From: an uncultured Pelagibacteraceae bacterium
GTDB lineage: Bacteria > Pseudomonadota > Alphaproteobacteria > Pelagibacterales > Pelagibacteraceae
Length of the DNA: 46,168 nt
Reading direction: 5' to 3'
NCBI GenBank assembly: GCA_902597675.1
Contig: CACJYR010000010.1
Location: 1 to 46,168, forward strand
Positions 8,070 through 15,613 of the stretch are shown in pieces. The translations under genes and the position numbers were made by a program. How positions within the stretch are numbered: the stretch's first letter is position 1; the number at the start of each line of letters is the position of its first letter. The notes under the pieces were generated by a model. It did not search any database and was not told the DNA's origin. It saw only the letters and a program-made list of their open reading frames with translations.

Positions 8070-9524
8070 ATGAAAAACAACATCAATTGGAATTTTGATA
8101 ACACATATTCCAAATTGCCTGAGTCATTTAGAGAAAAAATAAATCCAGTAAAAGTTAAAAATCCTAAACTGATTTTGTTAAATGAGTCTTTGGCCAAGGA
8201 TCTAAATTTAGATTTTTCTGAAATAAGTCAGTCTGAATTATCAGCTATATTTACTGGAAATGAATTGCCAAAAAATAGTAATTCAATAGCACAGGCTTAT
8301 GCAGGTCATCAATTTGGCCATTTCACAATGCTTGGTGATGGTAGAGCAGTTTTGATTGGAGAACATGTATCTAAAAATAATCATAGATACGATATTCAAT
8401 TTAAAGGCTCAGGAAAAACTGCTTTTTCAAGAAATGGAGATGGTAGAGCAGCTTTAGGGCCTATGCTTAGAGAATATTTAATAAGTGAAGCAATGTATGC
8501 CTTGAATATACCAACGACGCGAAGTCTAGCGGTCGCAAAAACTGGAGAAAATGTAATTAGAGAGACACCATTAGAAGGTGCTATACTCACCAGAGTAGCA
8601 TCAAGTCATATTAGAGTAGGAACTTTTCAGTATATTGCGGCAAGAAATAAAAAAGGTGAGTTAGAGACATTATTTGATTATGTTGTCAAAAGACATTACC
8701 CAGAAATTGAAAATTCAAAAAATAAAGCCTTAGATCTTTTAAAAGTTGTTTTAGATAAACAGATTGATTTAGTTGTCAATTGGATGAGAGTTGGATTTAT
8801 TCATGGTGTAATGAATACAGATAACATGAGTATAGCTGGTGAGACCATTGACTATGGACCATGTGCTTTCATGGATATTTATGATCCAAAAACTGTATTT
8901 AGTTCAATTGATAAATTAGGAAGATATGCTTATTGCAATCAGCCGGTTATAACAAAATGGAATCTTTCAAGATTTGCTGAGTGCTTGATACCTTTGATTG
9001 ATAAAGACCAAGACACAGCTGTAAAATTAGCAACTGAAATAATTGACACTTTTGAAAAAATATATGAAGAAAAGTGGTTAAATATGATGAGAGCTAAGCT
9101 GGGCTTAATTGGCTCGGATAAAAAAGATAAGTACCTAATTTTAGACTTACTCACGTGGATGCATCAAAATAAAGTTGATTACACAAATACATTTTGCCAC
9201 TTGATGAACTTTAAAACTCAAAAAGATAATGTTTATGAAGGTGCTGATTTTAGCAACTGGAAAAAAAGGTGGCAGGAAAGATCATCAAGTCATGATAATT
9301 CAAAGGAAAAGCATAAAAAATTGATGAGAAGTACAAACCCTCTATTAATTCCAAGAAATCATATAGTTGAAAATACTCTTAGAGATGCAGATCAAGGAAA
9401 TTTGGAACCTTTGCTTAACTTTTTAAAAATCTTAAATAGCCCCTATACCGATCAAAAAGATATCAGTGAATATCAAATATTATCCAGTTCAAATGAAAAT
9501 TATCAAACTTTTTGTGGAACTTAA
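8070..9524 (+). CDS. selO: Protein adenylyltransferase SelO (YdiU/UPF0061)
   Basis: Pseudokinase-fold enzyme that transfers AMP from ATP to Ser/Thr/Tyr of target proteins in the redox response. Length is 484 aa, against about 480 in E. coli. The family blocks YAGHQFGHFTMLGDGRA, QFKGSGKTAFSRNGDGRAA, REYLISEAM, SSHIRVGTFQ, HGVMNTDNMSI and DYGPCAFMD are all present, including the Asn and Asp that bind metal. The protein ends TFCGT, so the C-terminal Cys occupies the place of the selenocysteine/cysteine of SelO proteins. It follows msrA by 6 bases and is probably co-expressed. It abuts the convergent flavoenzyme gene with no gap. Confidence 0.93.
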   Translation: MKNNINWNFDNTYSKLPESFREKINPVKVKNPKLILLNESLAKDLNLDFSEISQSELSAIFTGNELPKNSNSIAQAYAGHQFGHFTMLGDGRAVLIGEHVSKNNHRYDIQFKGSGKTAFSRNGDGRAALGPMLREYLISEAMYALNIPTTRSLAVAKTGENVIRETPLEGAILTRVASSHIRVGTFQYIAARNKKGELETLFDYVVKRHYPEIENSKNKALDLLKVVLDKQIDLVVNWMRVGFIHGVMNTDNMSIAGETIDYGPCAFMDIYDPKTVFSSIDKLGRYAYCNQPVITKWNLSRFAECLIPLIDKDQDTAVKLATEIIDTFEKIYEEKWLNMMRAKLGLIGSDKKDKYLILDLLTWMHQNKVDYTNTFCHLMNFKTQKDNVYEGADFSNWKKRWQERSSSHDNSKEKHKKLMRSTNPLLIPRNHIVENTLRDADQGNLEPLLNFLKILNSPYTDQKDISEYQILSSSNENYQTFCGT

Positions 9525-10628
9525 TTAAAGAACATATGGCTCATGTCTCGCCTGTTTACCTAAAACTCTCTCTACAGCCATATTTGAAATATCAATTGAT
9601 TGATAAGCACCCGTCGTAATCAATTCTGTTAATGCTCTACCAATTCCTGGGGCTTGCATTAATCCTCTTCCTGTGAAACCTGTTGCTAAGTAAACATTTT
9701 CAAATTTTGGATGTTTTCCAACAACTGCATTGTTATCAAGTCGATTGCAATCATAATATCCAGCCCATCCACCAGTTAATTTTAATTCTTCCATAGCCGG
9801 TATTCTATGAGCTAATGCTGGCCAAACTAATTCTTCAAAATCATCCCATGCAGGTTCAAGATCTTTAGCATCAAAGACTGATTTTGGTGAACCTGCTAAA
9901 TATTCTTTGCCTTCAGGTCTCCAATAAACTCCTGTTGTTAGATCACCTGTTAATGGCATTTCAGGAATATGTTTCGGACACTTTACTCTAAAAACTGTAT
10001 GTTTTTGAGGTTCAACAGGAATATCTTCTAAAAGCTCTTTAGTCCAACATCCAGCAGCTGAAATAATTGTCTTAGCATTAATTTCTGAAAGAGATTTAAC
10101 TTCACCTTTAACAAATTCTGCACCAAGATCAATTGCTTTACTTTTTAGAGCACTATGAAACATGAATGGGTCAATCCATCCCTCACTTTGATTGTCAGTA
10201 AAAGTCGCTGTTTCAATTCCCTCACTATTGATATATGGAAAAAAATTATTCAACTCAGAGCCTTTGATATTTTTTGTTCCCGCATCACAAGCTTTATGAT
10301 TTTCGAGCGCTTTATATTGTTCATCTGCATGCTCAGGTCCAAACATTAATAAATAACCATTGGTCACCATACTAGCAGTGGGTTTTGGATTTTTTTCAGT
10401 TTTTAATAAATCTGGAATTTGAAAAATAAATTCTCTAGCAAATTTTCCTAACAAAATGTTTTCTTTTTGAAAAAATTGTCTTCTAAAGCCACCTAATGAC
10501 AAAGGAAAAGAAGCAGTTTTATAAGTTGGGTCTTTTTCTATAACTTTAACTTTTCTGCCCTCTTTTGATAAAAAGTAAGCAGTCGCGGCTCCAATTATTC
10601 CACCACCAACTATTACAACATCATCCAT
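9525..10628 (-). CDS. FAD-dependent oxidoreductase, DAO family
   Basis: 367-aa flavoenzyme of the D-amino-acid/sarcosine/glycine oxidase superfamily. The N-terminal dinucleotide fold VVIVGGGIIGAATAYFLSKEG is followed by the acidic residue of VIEKD. The C-terminal signature DNNAVVGKHPKFENVYLATGFTGRGLMQAPGIG closes the FAD site. The substrate is probably a secondary or N-methylated amino acid, by family analogy with sarcosine oxidase subunit beta; sequence alone does not settle it. It overlaps the end of the tspO-like gene by one stop/start (TAATG), so translation is coupled. Confidence 0.88.
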   Translation of the reverse strand: MDDVVIVGGGIIGAATAYFLSKEGRKVKVIEKDPTYKTASFPLSLGGFRRQFFQKENILLGKFAREFIFQIPDLLKTEKNPKPTASMVTNGYLLMFGPEHADEQYKALENHKACDAGTKNIKGSELNNFFPYINSEGIETATFTDNQSEGWIDPFMFHSALKSKAIDLGAEFVKGEVKSLSEINAKTIISAAGCWTKELLEDIPVEPQKHTVFRVKCPKHIPEMPLTGDLTTGVYWRPEGKEYLAGSPKSVFDAKDLEPAWDDFEELVWPALAHRIPAMEELKLTGGWAGYYDCNRLDNNAVVGKHPKFENVYLATGFTGRGLMQAPGIGRALTELITTGAYQSIDISNMAVERVLGKQARHEPYVL

Positions 10629-11095
10629 TAATTTAATATTAGTAAGTTAATATTCAGAAATAATGCATAGCAACACCAAAGTAAATAGGGAATCATTAAA
10701 TAATAACTCACAAAATTGACACGCTTATATCTAATTACTAAAGTAATTATTAAACCAATTAAGATTACCAAAACAACTAAAGCTAAAAAAATTTGGTGTA
10801 ATCCAAAAAAAACGATACTCCAAGTTGTATTAAATATGATATGAATAAAATAAATATAAATCGTGTTAATGTCTCTATTTTTACTATGCCAAAAAAACCA
10901 AATAGCGACTGTCATCATTAGATACAACGTTGTCCAAACAGGTGCAAATATCCAATCAGGTGGGTTAAAATCAGATTTGACTAATTGAGAATACCAAGGG
11001 TCTTTAAAATTAATTGTGACTAAACTTCCAATAAATGAGGCTGAAAATGTGATAATAAAAAAAAGTATGAATGATAAAAATTTATTTTTTAACAT
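10628..11095 (-). CDS. tspO: TspO/MBR family protein
   Basis: Five-helix membrane protein of the tryptophan-rich sensory protein family, which binds porphyrins and related ligands. Visible family marks are DFNPPDWIFAPVWTTLYLMM, WFFWHS, FNTTWSIVFFG and the C-terminal LLWCCYALFLNINL. The start is set at 11095 instead of the in-frame ATG at 11110, because a perfect TATAAT (11107-11102, minus strand) ends six bases before it and the resulting N-terminus (MLKNKFLSFILFF) enters the first helix directly. The product is then 155 aa. It is coupled to the flavoenzyme downstream. Confidence 0.85.
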   Translation of the reverse strand: MLKNKFLSFILFFIITFSASFIGSLVTINFKDPWYSQLVKSDFNPPDWIFAPVWTTLYLMMTVAIWFFWHSKNRDINTIYIYFIHIIFNTTWSIVFFGLHQIFLALVVLVILIGLIITLVIRYKRVNFVSYYLMIPYLLWCCYALFLNINLLILN

Positions 11096-11101
11096 TAAAG
11101 T

Positions 11102-11107
11102 ATTATA
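11102..11107 (-). promoter_or_regulatory. -10 element of tspO, in the tspO/SDR divergent gap
   Basis: Perfect TATAAT on the minus strand, six bases before the ATG at 11095. The overlapping plus-strand TATTAT/TATACA (11101-11109) could serve the SDR gene starting at 11120. No convincing -35 was found for either. Confidence 0.45.
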
Positions 11108-11119
11108 CATCTTTAGATA

Positions 11120-11881
11120 ATGAATAAAAAAACAATTTGGATAACGGGTGGAAGTACTGGAATCGGCAAAGCTCTTGCAATAAAATTTGCTAATGAAGGG
11201 TGGAATGTTGCTATTTCAGCCAGACGTGAGAATCTTCTTAATGAGATTGCAGACAATCATGAAAATATAAGTTCATTTCCATTAGATGTGACTGATAAAT
11301 CAAAATGTAAAGAGGTTTTTGAAAAAATTAAGAATAAATTTGAAAATATAGATATTTGTTTTTTTTCCACTGGCACATGGAACCCAAAAAAAGAAAGGGA
11401 TATTGATGTTGAACAAATTGAGGAAGTCTTTAAAATTAATTTTTTTGGAACATTGAATGCTATCAAAGCAGTTGAAGAATATTTTAAAAATAGAAAAAGT
11501 GGAACAATTACTATCGTTTCCTCAATTGCTGGTTATAGAGGTTTACCAAATTCAACTGGATATGGACCTTCAAAATCTGCTCTAAACAATTTAGCAGAAA
11601 GTCTATATTTTGACTTTGGTCGATCAAATGTCAGAGTGTGCTTAGTATCTCCAGGTTTTATCAAAACTCCAATGACTGATAAAAATGATTTTAAAATGCC
11701 CTTTTTAAAAACTACTGAGTATGCGGCTGAAAAAATATATGATGGTTTGGTCAATAAAAAAACTTTTGAAATTCATTTTCCAAAATCATTAACTATTGTG
11801 CTGAAAATCTTAAGTTTTCTTCCGAGTAAGATTTATTTTGGTTTAGTTGGAAAATTAACAAAATATCAAAAGAAAGATTAA
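11120..11881 (+). CDS. Short-chain dehydrogenase/reductase
   Basis: 253-aa classical SDR. It has the cofactor motif TGGSTGIG at residues 9-16, the NxxG-like region modified to FSTGTW, the catalytic Ser in TIVSSIAG and the YGPSK catalytic Tyr/Lys. Arg residues after the first strand (SARRE) suggest NADP. The C-terminal hydrophobic segment (KILSFLPSKIYFGLVGKL) may touch membrane. It converges with the DUF3833 lipoprotein gene, sharing a four-base TTAA that gives both stop codons. SDRs accompany DUF3833/CFA/DUF1365 clusters in other alphaproteobacteria (recalled), so a role in fatty-acid modification is plausible. Confidence 0.88.
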   Translation: MNKKTIWITGGSTGIGKALAIKFANEGWNVAISARRENLLNEIADNHENISSFPLDVTDKSKCKEVFEKIKNKFENIDICFFSTGTWNPKKERDIDVEQIEEVFKINFFGTLNAIKAVEEYFKNRKSGTITIVSSIAGYRGLPNSTGYGPSKSALNNLAESLYFDFGRSNVRVCLVSPGFIKTPMTDKNDFKMPFLKTTEYAAEKIYDGLVNKKTFEIHFPKSLTIVLKILSFLPSKIYFGLVGKLTKYQKKD

Positions 11882-12426
11882 TCTTTTACAAATACTACAG
11901 TCAATTCAGCGACTTTAATTCCAAATTTAGTCATTGTAGCTCTATTAATTGCTACTCTATCATCCTGTTTGAAAATCCAATCATCGAAAGTAATCTTAAT
12001 TTCTTTACCTTTTACTGGAACTAATAAAACATACTCAAATTTAAATGCAGGACCATATGAATATCCCCTGGCTTTACCAACTACGTCTCCAGCAGTTCCC
12101 TCATAATTGTTGTCGTCTATCTTAGTAATTTGCCATTGTCTAGTTTGTACTTCACCGTCATCCCAATTAAATTTTTCATCAAGAATTAATTGCTTGCCAT
12201 CCCACTTACCATCTAAATCTGCTGAAAATTGTCTAGTAACTTTTCCAGATCTATTCTGAAGAACTCCCCAAGCTTTAACATTGCCTGACAAGTAATTTTC
12301 TATGATTAATCTCGGTTCTTTACCTTTAAAATCTTCTGGTTTCATATCGCTATTATTTGAGCAGTTTGTAATTAAGAATAAAGAGATTATCAATAAAATT
12401 GATCTTAAGTTTATCATTATGCTCAC
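11878..12426 (-). CDS. DUF3833 family lipoprotein
   Basis: 182-aa protein with a lipoprotein signal ending in the lipobox LITNC (Cys about residue 22). The mature part matches DUF3833: YLSGNVKAWGVLQNRSGKVTRQF, FNWDDGEVQTRQW, GTAGDVVGKARG and ITFDDWIFKQDDRVAINRATMTKFG are the recognisable blocks. Function is not established; the family is repeatedly found beside DUF1365, CFA-like methyltransferase and amine-oxidase-like genes, as here. It is the last gene of the minus-strand lipid-modification run and starts 13 bases after the methyltransferase gene ends. Alternative start Met4 (MINLRS) is equally possible. Confidence 0.85.
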   Translation of the reverse strand: MSIMINLRSILLIISLFLITNCSNNSDMKPEDFKGKEPRLIIENYLSGNVKAWGVLQNRSGKVTRQFSADLDGKWDGKQLILDEKFNWDDGEVQTRQWQITKIDDNNYEGTAGDVVGKARGYSYGPAFKFEYVLLVPVKGKEIKITFDDWIFKQDDRVAINRATMTKFGIKVAELTVVFVKD

Positions 12427-12439
12427 AAGCCCCTATTAT

Positions 12440-13618
12440 TTATTTATTTTGAATTGAAAATTGTATCAGATCAATATTTTTCGATTTAAATCCAGCCTCA
12501 CAATAAGATAGATAAAACTCCCACATTCTTTTAAAAGTTAAATCAAAACCTTGTTTTTTAATGAGATCCCATTTTCTATTAAATTCATTTTTCCAAATAG
12601 CTAATGTATTTGCATAATGATCAGCATATGAGTCGTATGACTTTATTGTTAAACCATTGTCTGAAACATATTTGTTTAAGCTATTTTTACTTGGCAAAAA
12701 TCCTCCTGGAAAAATATATTTTTGAATAAAATCTTGTTTAGTTTTATATCTATCAAATAAACTATCATCTATTGTAATTGCTTGAATAGCTGCCCTACCA
12801 TCTGCAGAAAGGTTTTTCTTAATCGTTTTAAAATAACTTTCCAAATAATTTTGCCCTACTGCCTCAATCATTTCTATGGACGCTATTGAATTATATTTAT
12901 TCTTTAAATCTCTATAATCTTTTATTTCTATATTTACTTTTTCATTTAAACCACAATTATGAATCCTTCTTTTTGCGTATTCGAATTGTTTTTTTGAAAT
13001 AGTAATACAATCTAATTTTACATCATATTTTTTTCCTAAATATTCTGCAAAACCACCCCAGCCACATCCAATTTCTAAAACCCTGTCGCCATGGTTTGGT
13101 TTTATTAAATCTATCATTTTTTGATATTTGTTGTTTTGTGCATCTGAAAGATCTTTAGTAGTCTCGCTAAAAATTCCGCTTGAGTAAGTTAAAGTTTCAT
13201 CAAGCCATAAAGAAAAAAAATCGTTTCCTAAGTCATAATGTTTTGCAATGTTTTCTTTACTTCTATTCTTTGTATTTTTTATAAAGATCCCTTTTAAAAA
13301 ATTTATAATTGGAAAATCGAGTAAGCCTGAAAACTTGTATATGATTTTGATGTTTCGAGCTGTTATTTCAATGAGATTGGATAAATTATCAGTTTCAAAT
13401 TCTTCTCTCATGTAAGACTCAGCAAAACCAATACTGCCACCCTTTATAAGATTAAAAGAAAAATTTGGATTTTTAATTTTCAATTTAGCTTTTAAATTAT
13501 CCTGAGGATTTCCAAATTTTAAAACTTTTCCTTGATAATTTGTAATTTCTAGATATCCAACATTTATTCCGGCTAATATGTTAAAAACCAGTTTGTCTGA
13601 AAGTCTATTTAAGGACAT
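12440..13618 (-). CDS. Cyclopropane-fatty-acid synthase-like SAM methyltransferase
   Basis: 392-aa CFA synthase family protein. The block HYDLGNDFFSLWLDETLTYSSGIF and the SAM-binding site VLEIGCGWGGFAEYL are intact, followed by ITISKKQFEYA, SIEMIEAVG and FIQKYIFPGGFLPS. CFA synthases methylenate cis double bonds of membrane phospholipid acyl chains; close relatives instead methylate them (as in methylated and furan fatty acid synthesis). It overlaps the upstream DUF1365 gene by one stop/start (TAATG). Neighbours DUF1365 and an amine-oxidase-like FAD protein favour a more elaborate product than a plain cyclopropane ring, which is inference. Confidence 0.88.
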   Translation of the reverse strand: MSLNRLSDKLVFNILAGINVGYLEITNYQGKVLKFGNPQDNLKAKLKIKNPNFSFNLIKGGSIGFAESYMREEFETDNLSNLIEITARNIKIIYKFSGLLDFPIINFLKGIFIKNTKNRSKENIAKHYDLGNDFFSLWLDETLTYSSGIFSETTKDLSDAQNNKYQKMIDLIKPNHGDRVLEIGCGWGGFAEYLGKKYDVKLDCITISKKQFEYAKRRIHNCGLNEKVNIEIKDYRDLKNKYNSIASIEMIEAVGQNYLESYFKTIKKNLSADGRAAIQAITIDDSLFDRYKTKQDFIQKYIFPGGFLPSKNSLNKYVSDNGLTIKSYDSYADHYANTLAIWKNEFNRKWDLIKKQGFDLTFKRMWEFYLSYCEAGFKSKNIDLIQFSIQNK

Positions 13619-14376
13619 TAATTTTCAAAAGATATGTTGTTTCTTATTTTCAATTTTTTTTGGATAAACTTTATTCCTTTGGTCCATAATTTAAACGCTT
13701 CAAAATGTATCGCTGCAATAATTTTAAACGTCATTAGGGGATGTTTTAAATAAGATTTAATTAACTCTGAAGTTGTAAAATCTTTTCTTTGCCCATCTTG
13801 AGAGGCATATAATATTTTTTCGTTTAATTGATATTGATCTATGATTACTGAAATCTTATCTGCAGGTTTTAAAATTCTAAAAAAATAACTACAATTCATT
13901 TCAATGAATGGTGAAACATGAAATTTTTTCTCGCAATTGTGTTGCAATAAATTGTCATTTTTTACTTTAAAAACATAAGTGTGTTGCTCACCAAAAGTAT
14001 TTTTGACTTCATATAATATGGATATCAAATCATTGTTATTATTGTACACATAAAAAACACTTAATGGATTAAAAACATATCCAAAGATTCTTGGGTAACA
14101 TAAAAGTTTAATTTTAATATTTTCACTACTAATATTATTTTGTTTTAGATTTTTTTTAACCCAATCGATTAATAGTGATCCATCTCTATCTCCATGGTCT
14201 TTATCAAAAAAACTTACTAAATTAAATTTATTGTATGAAAAAAAACTAATTGTTTTATCTAATTTTTCTAATTCAGAAAGATCAATTAAAAGTGAAAATA
14301 CCCTGTATTTAAAAAAATGTATCTTTGGTTTAAATCTTTTGTGAATTACAGTGCCATTATATATACAACTAGTCAT
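13618..14376 (-). CDS. DUF1365 family protein
   Basis: About 252 aa. DUF1365 marks are visible: YNGTVIHKRFKPKIHFFKYRVFSLLIDL at the N-terminus, then DHGDRDGSLLIDWV, LLCYPRIFGYVFNPLSVFYVY and the HVSPFIEMNCSYFF block. The start is set at 14376 (MTSCIYNG) rather than 14397, because that gives an 8-base overlap with the preceding gene's stop, typical of coupled translation, and matches where family members begin. Its biochemical role is not established; it is nearly always next to an amine-oxidase-like flavoprotein and a CFA-like enzyme, as here. Confidence 0.85.
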   Translation of the reverse strand: MTSCIYNGTVIHKRFKPKIHFFKYRVFSLLIDLSELEKLDKTISFFSYNKFNLVSFFDKDHGDRDGSLLIDWVKKNLKQNNISSENIKIKLLCYPRIFGYVFNPLSVFYVYNNNNDLISILYEVKNTFGEQHTYVFKVKNDNLLQHNCEKKFHVSPFIEMNCSYFFRILKPADKISVIIDQYQLNEKILYASQDGQRKDFTTSELIKSYLKHPLMTFKIIAAIHFEAFKLWTKGIKFIQKKLKIRNNISFEN

Positions 14377-15607
14377 TGAGGGTTTTGAGCATTTCAATAG
14401 ATGATTTTATTCCATCTTCATGAAAACCGTAACCAAAATAACTACCACAATAAAGAATATTTCTTTTATTTTGTAAATTTGTAAGCTGACTTTGAAAATT
14501 AAGTGCAGATTGATCAAAATATGGGTGTGTAAATCTAACTTTTTTTAAAATTTTCTTCTCATCAATTTTAAAATAAGGATTTAAGGTAAGAAAAATATTT
14601 TCATCACATTTAAGGTTTTGTAATAAATTTAGCCAATATGTAATTGAATTTTTTTCTATGTCATCCTTTTTAATTGATGAATTCCATGAACACCAAGCTT
14701 TTTTATTTTTTGGCATAGCTTGTTCATCGGTATGAATATAAGCAATATTTTCCTTATACTTATAATTTGAAAGCACATTCTTTTCCTGGTCGGTTGGATT
14801 ATCAATTATTGATAAAGCTTCATCTGCATGTGTTGCTAAAACAACTTTGTCGTATCCAAAATATTCACTTTCCCCTCCATAATATAAATCTATACCTGTT
14901 GTTTTTGTTTTAATTTTTTTGATTGGATAATTTTTGAAATGCTCACCACTGATTTTTGAAACAATGTTTTGAACATAAGTTCTGCTCCGATTTGATATTG
15001 TGTACCATTGGGGTCTATTTTTTAATTTAAACAAACCATGATTTTGAAAAAACTTTAAGAAAAATCTTAACGGCATTTGACTGGCAGCACTTGGTGGCAT
15101 TGACCATATGGCTGAGACCATTGGTATCAAATGAAAGTTGATAAACTCTTTTGAAAGATTTTCCTTTCTCAAATAATCACCAAGTGTAGTATCTTGATCA
15201 ATTTTTTTTATATTATCACATTTTTTGTAAAACTTTATTATATCAAAAAACATTTTGAGGAATCTTAGATTCAACAGATTGGCCTTATTTGAAAAAATTC
15301 CATTTAATCCTCTACCGCAATATTCGAATGAAGATTTTTCAACTGATACAGAAAAAGACATATCGCTTTTTTCAATTGCAATATTATTCTCTTCGAAAAA
15401 ATTTATTAAATTTGGGTAAGTTGCGTAATTAAATACAATAAAACCTATATCAACTGGAACTTTTTTTGAACCAAACGATAAATCAATAGTATGAGAGTGA
15501 CCACCGAAACGATCTTCCTTCTCGAAAAGATCTACATGATGTTTTTTTGATAAGTAATATGCAGCGCTTAATCCTGATATGCCTGAGCCGACAACAGCAA
15601 TCTTCAT
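14369..15607 (-). CDS. FAD-dependent amine-oxidase-like protein (COG2907 type)
   Basis: 412-aa flavoprotein with the Rossmann start IAVVGSGISGLSAAYYLSKKHHVDLFEKEDRFGGHSHTID, where the GGHSHT motif marks the COG2907 group. Later come VDIGFIVFNYATYPNLINFFEE, MVSAIWSMPPSAASQMP and the C-terminal CGSYFGYGFHEDGIKSS flavin-site motif. Group members lie with DUF1365 and CFA-like genes and may oxidise or desaturate acyl chains. It starts only 6 bases after gcvP stops on the same strand, so it may be read from the glycine-riboswitch transcript. It overlaps DUF1365. Confidence 0.87.
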   Translation of the reverse strand: MKIAVVGSGISGLSAAYYLSKKHHVDLFEKEDRFGGHSHTIDLSFGSKKVPVDIGFIVFNYATYPNLINFFEENNIAIEKSDMSFSVSVEKSSFEYCGRGLNGIFSNKANLLNLRFLKMFFDIIKFYKKCDNIKKIDQDTTLGDYLRKENLSKEFINFHLIPMVSAIWSMPPSAASQMPLRFFLKFFQNHGLFKLKNRPQWYTISNRSRTYVQNIVSKISGEHFKNYPIKKIKTKTTGIDLYYGGESEYFGYDKVVLATHADEALSIIDNPTDQEKNVLSNYKYKENIAYIHTDEQAMPKNKKAWCSWNSSIKKDDIEKNSITYWLNLLQNLKCDENIFLTLNPYFKIDEKKILKKVRFTHPYFDQSALNFQSQLTNLQNKRNILYCGSYFGYGFHEDGIKSSIEMLKTLND

Positions 15608-15613
15608 TAACTG

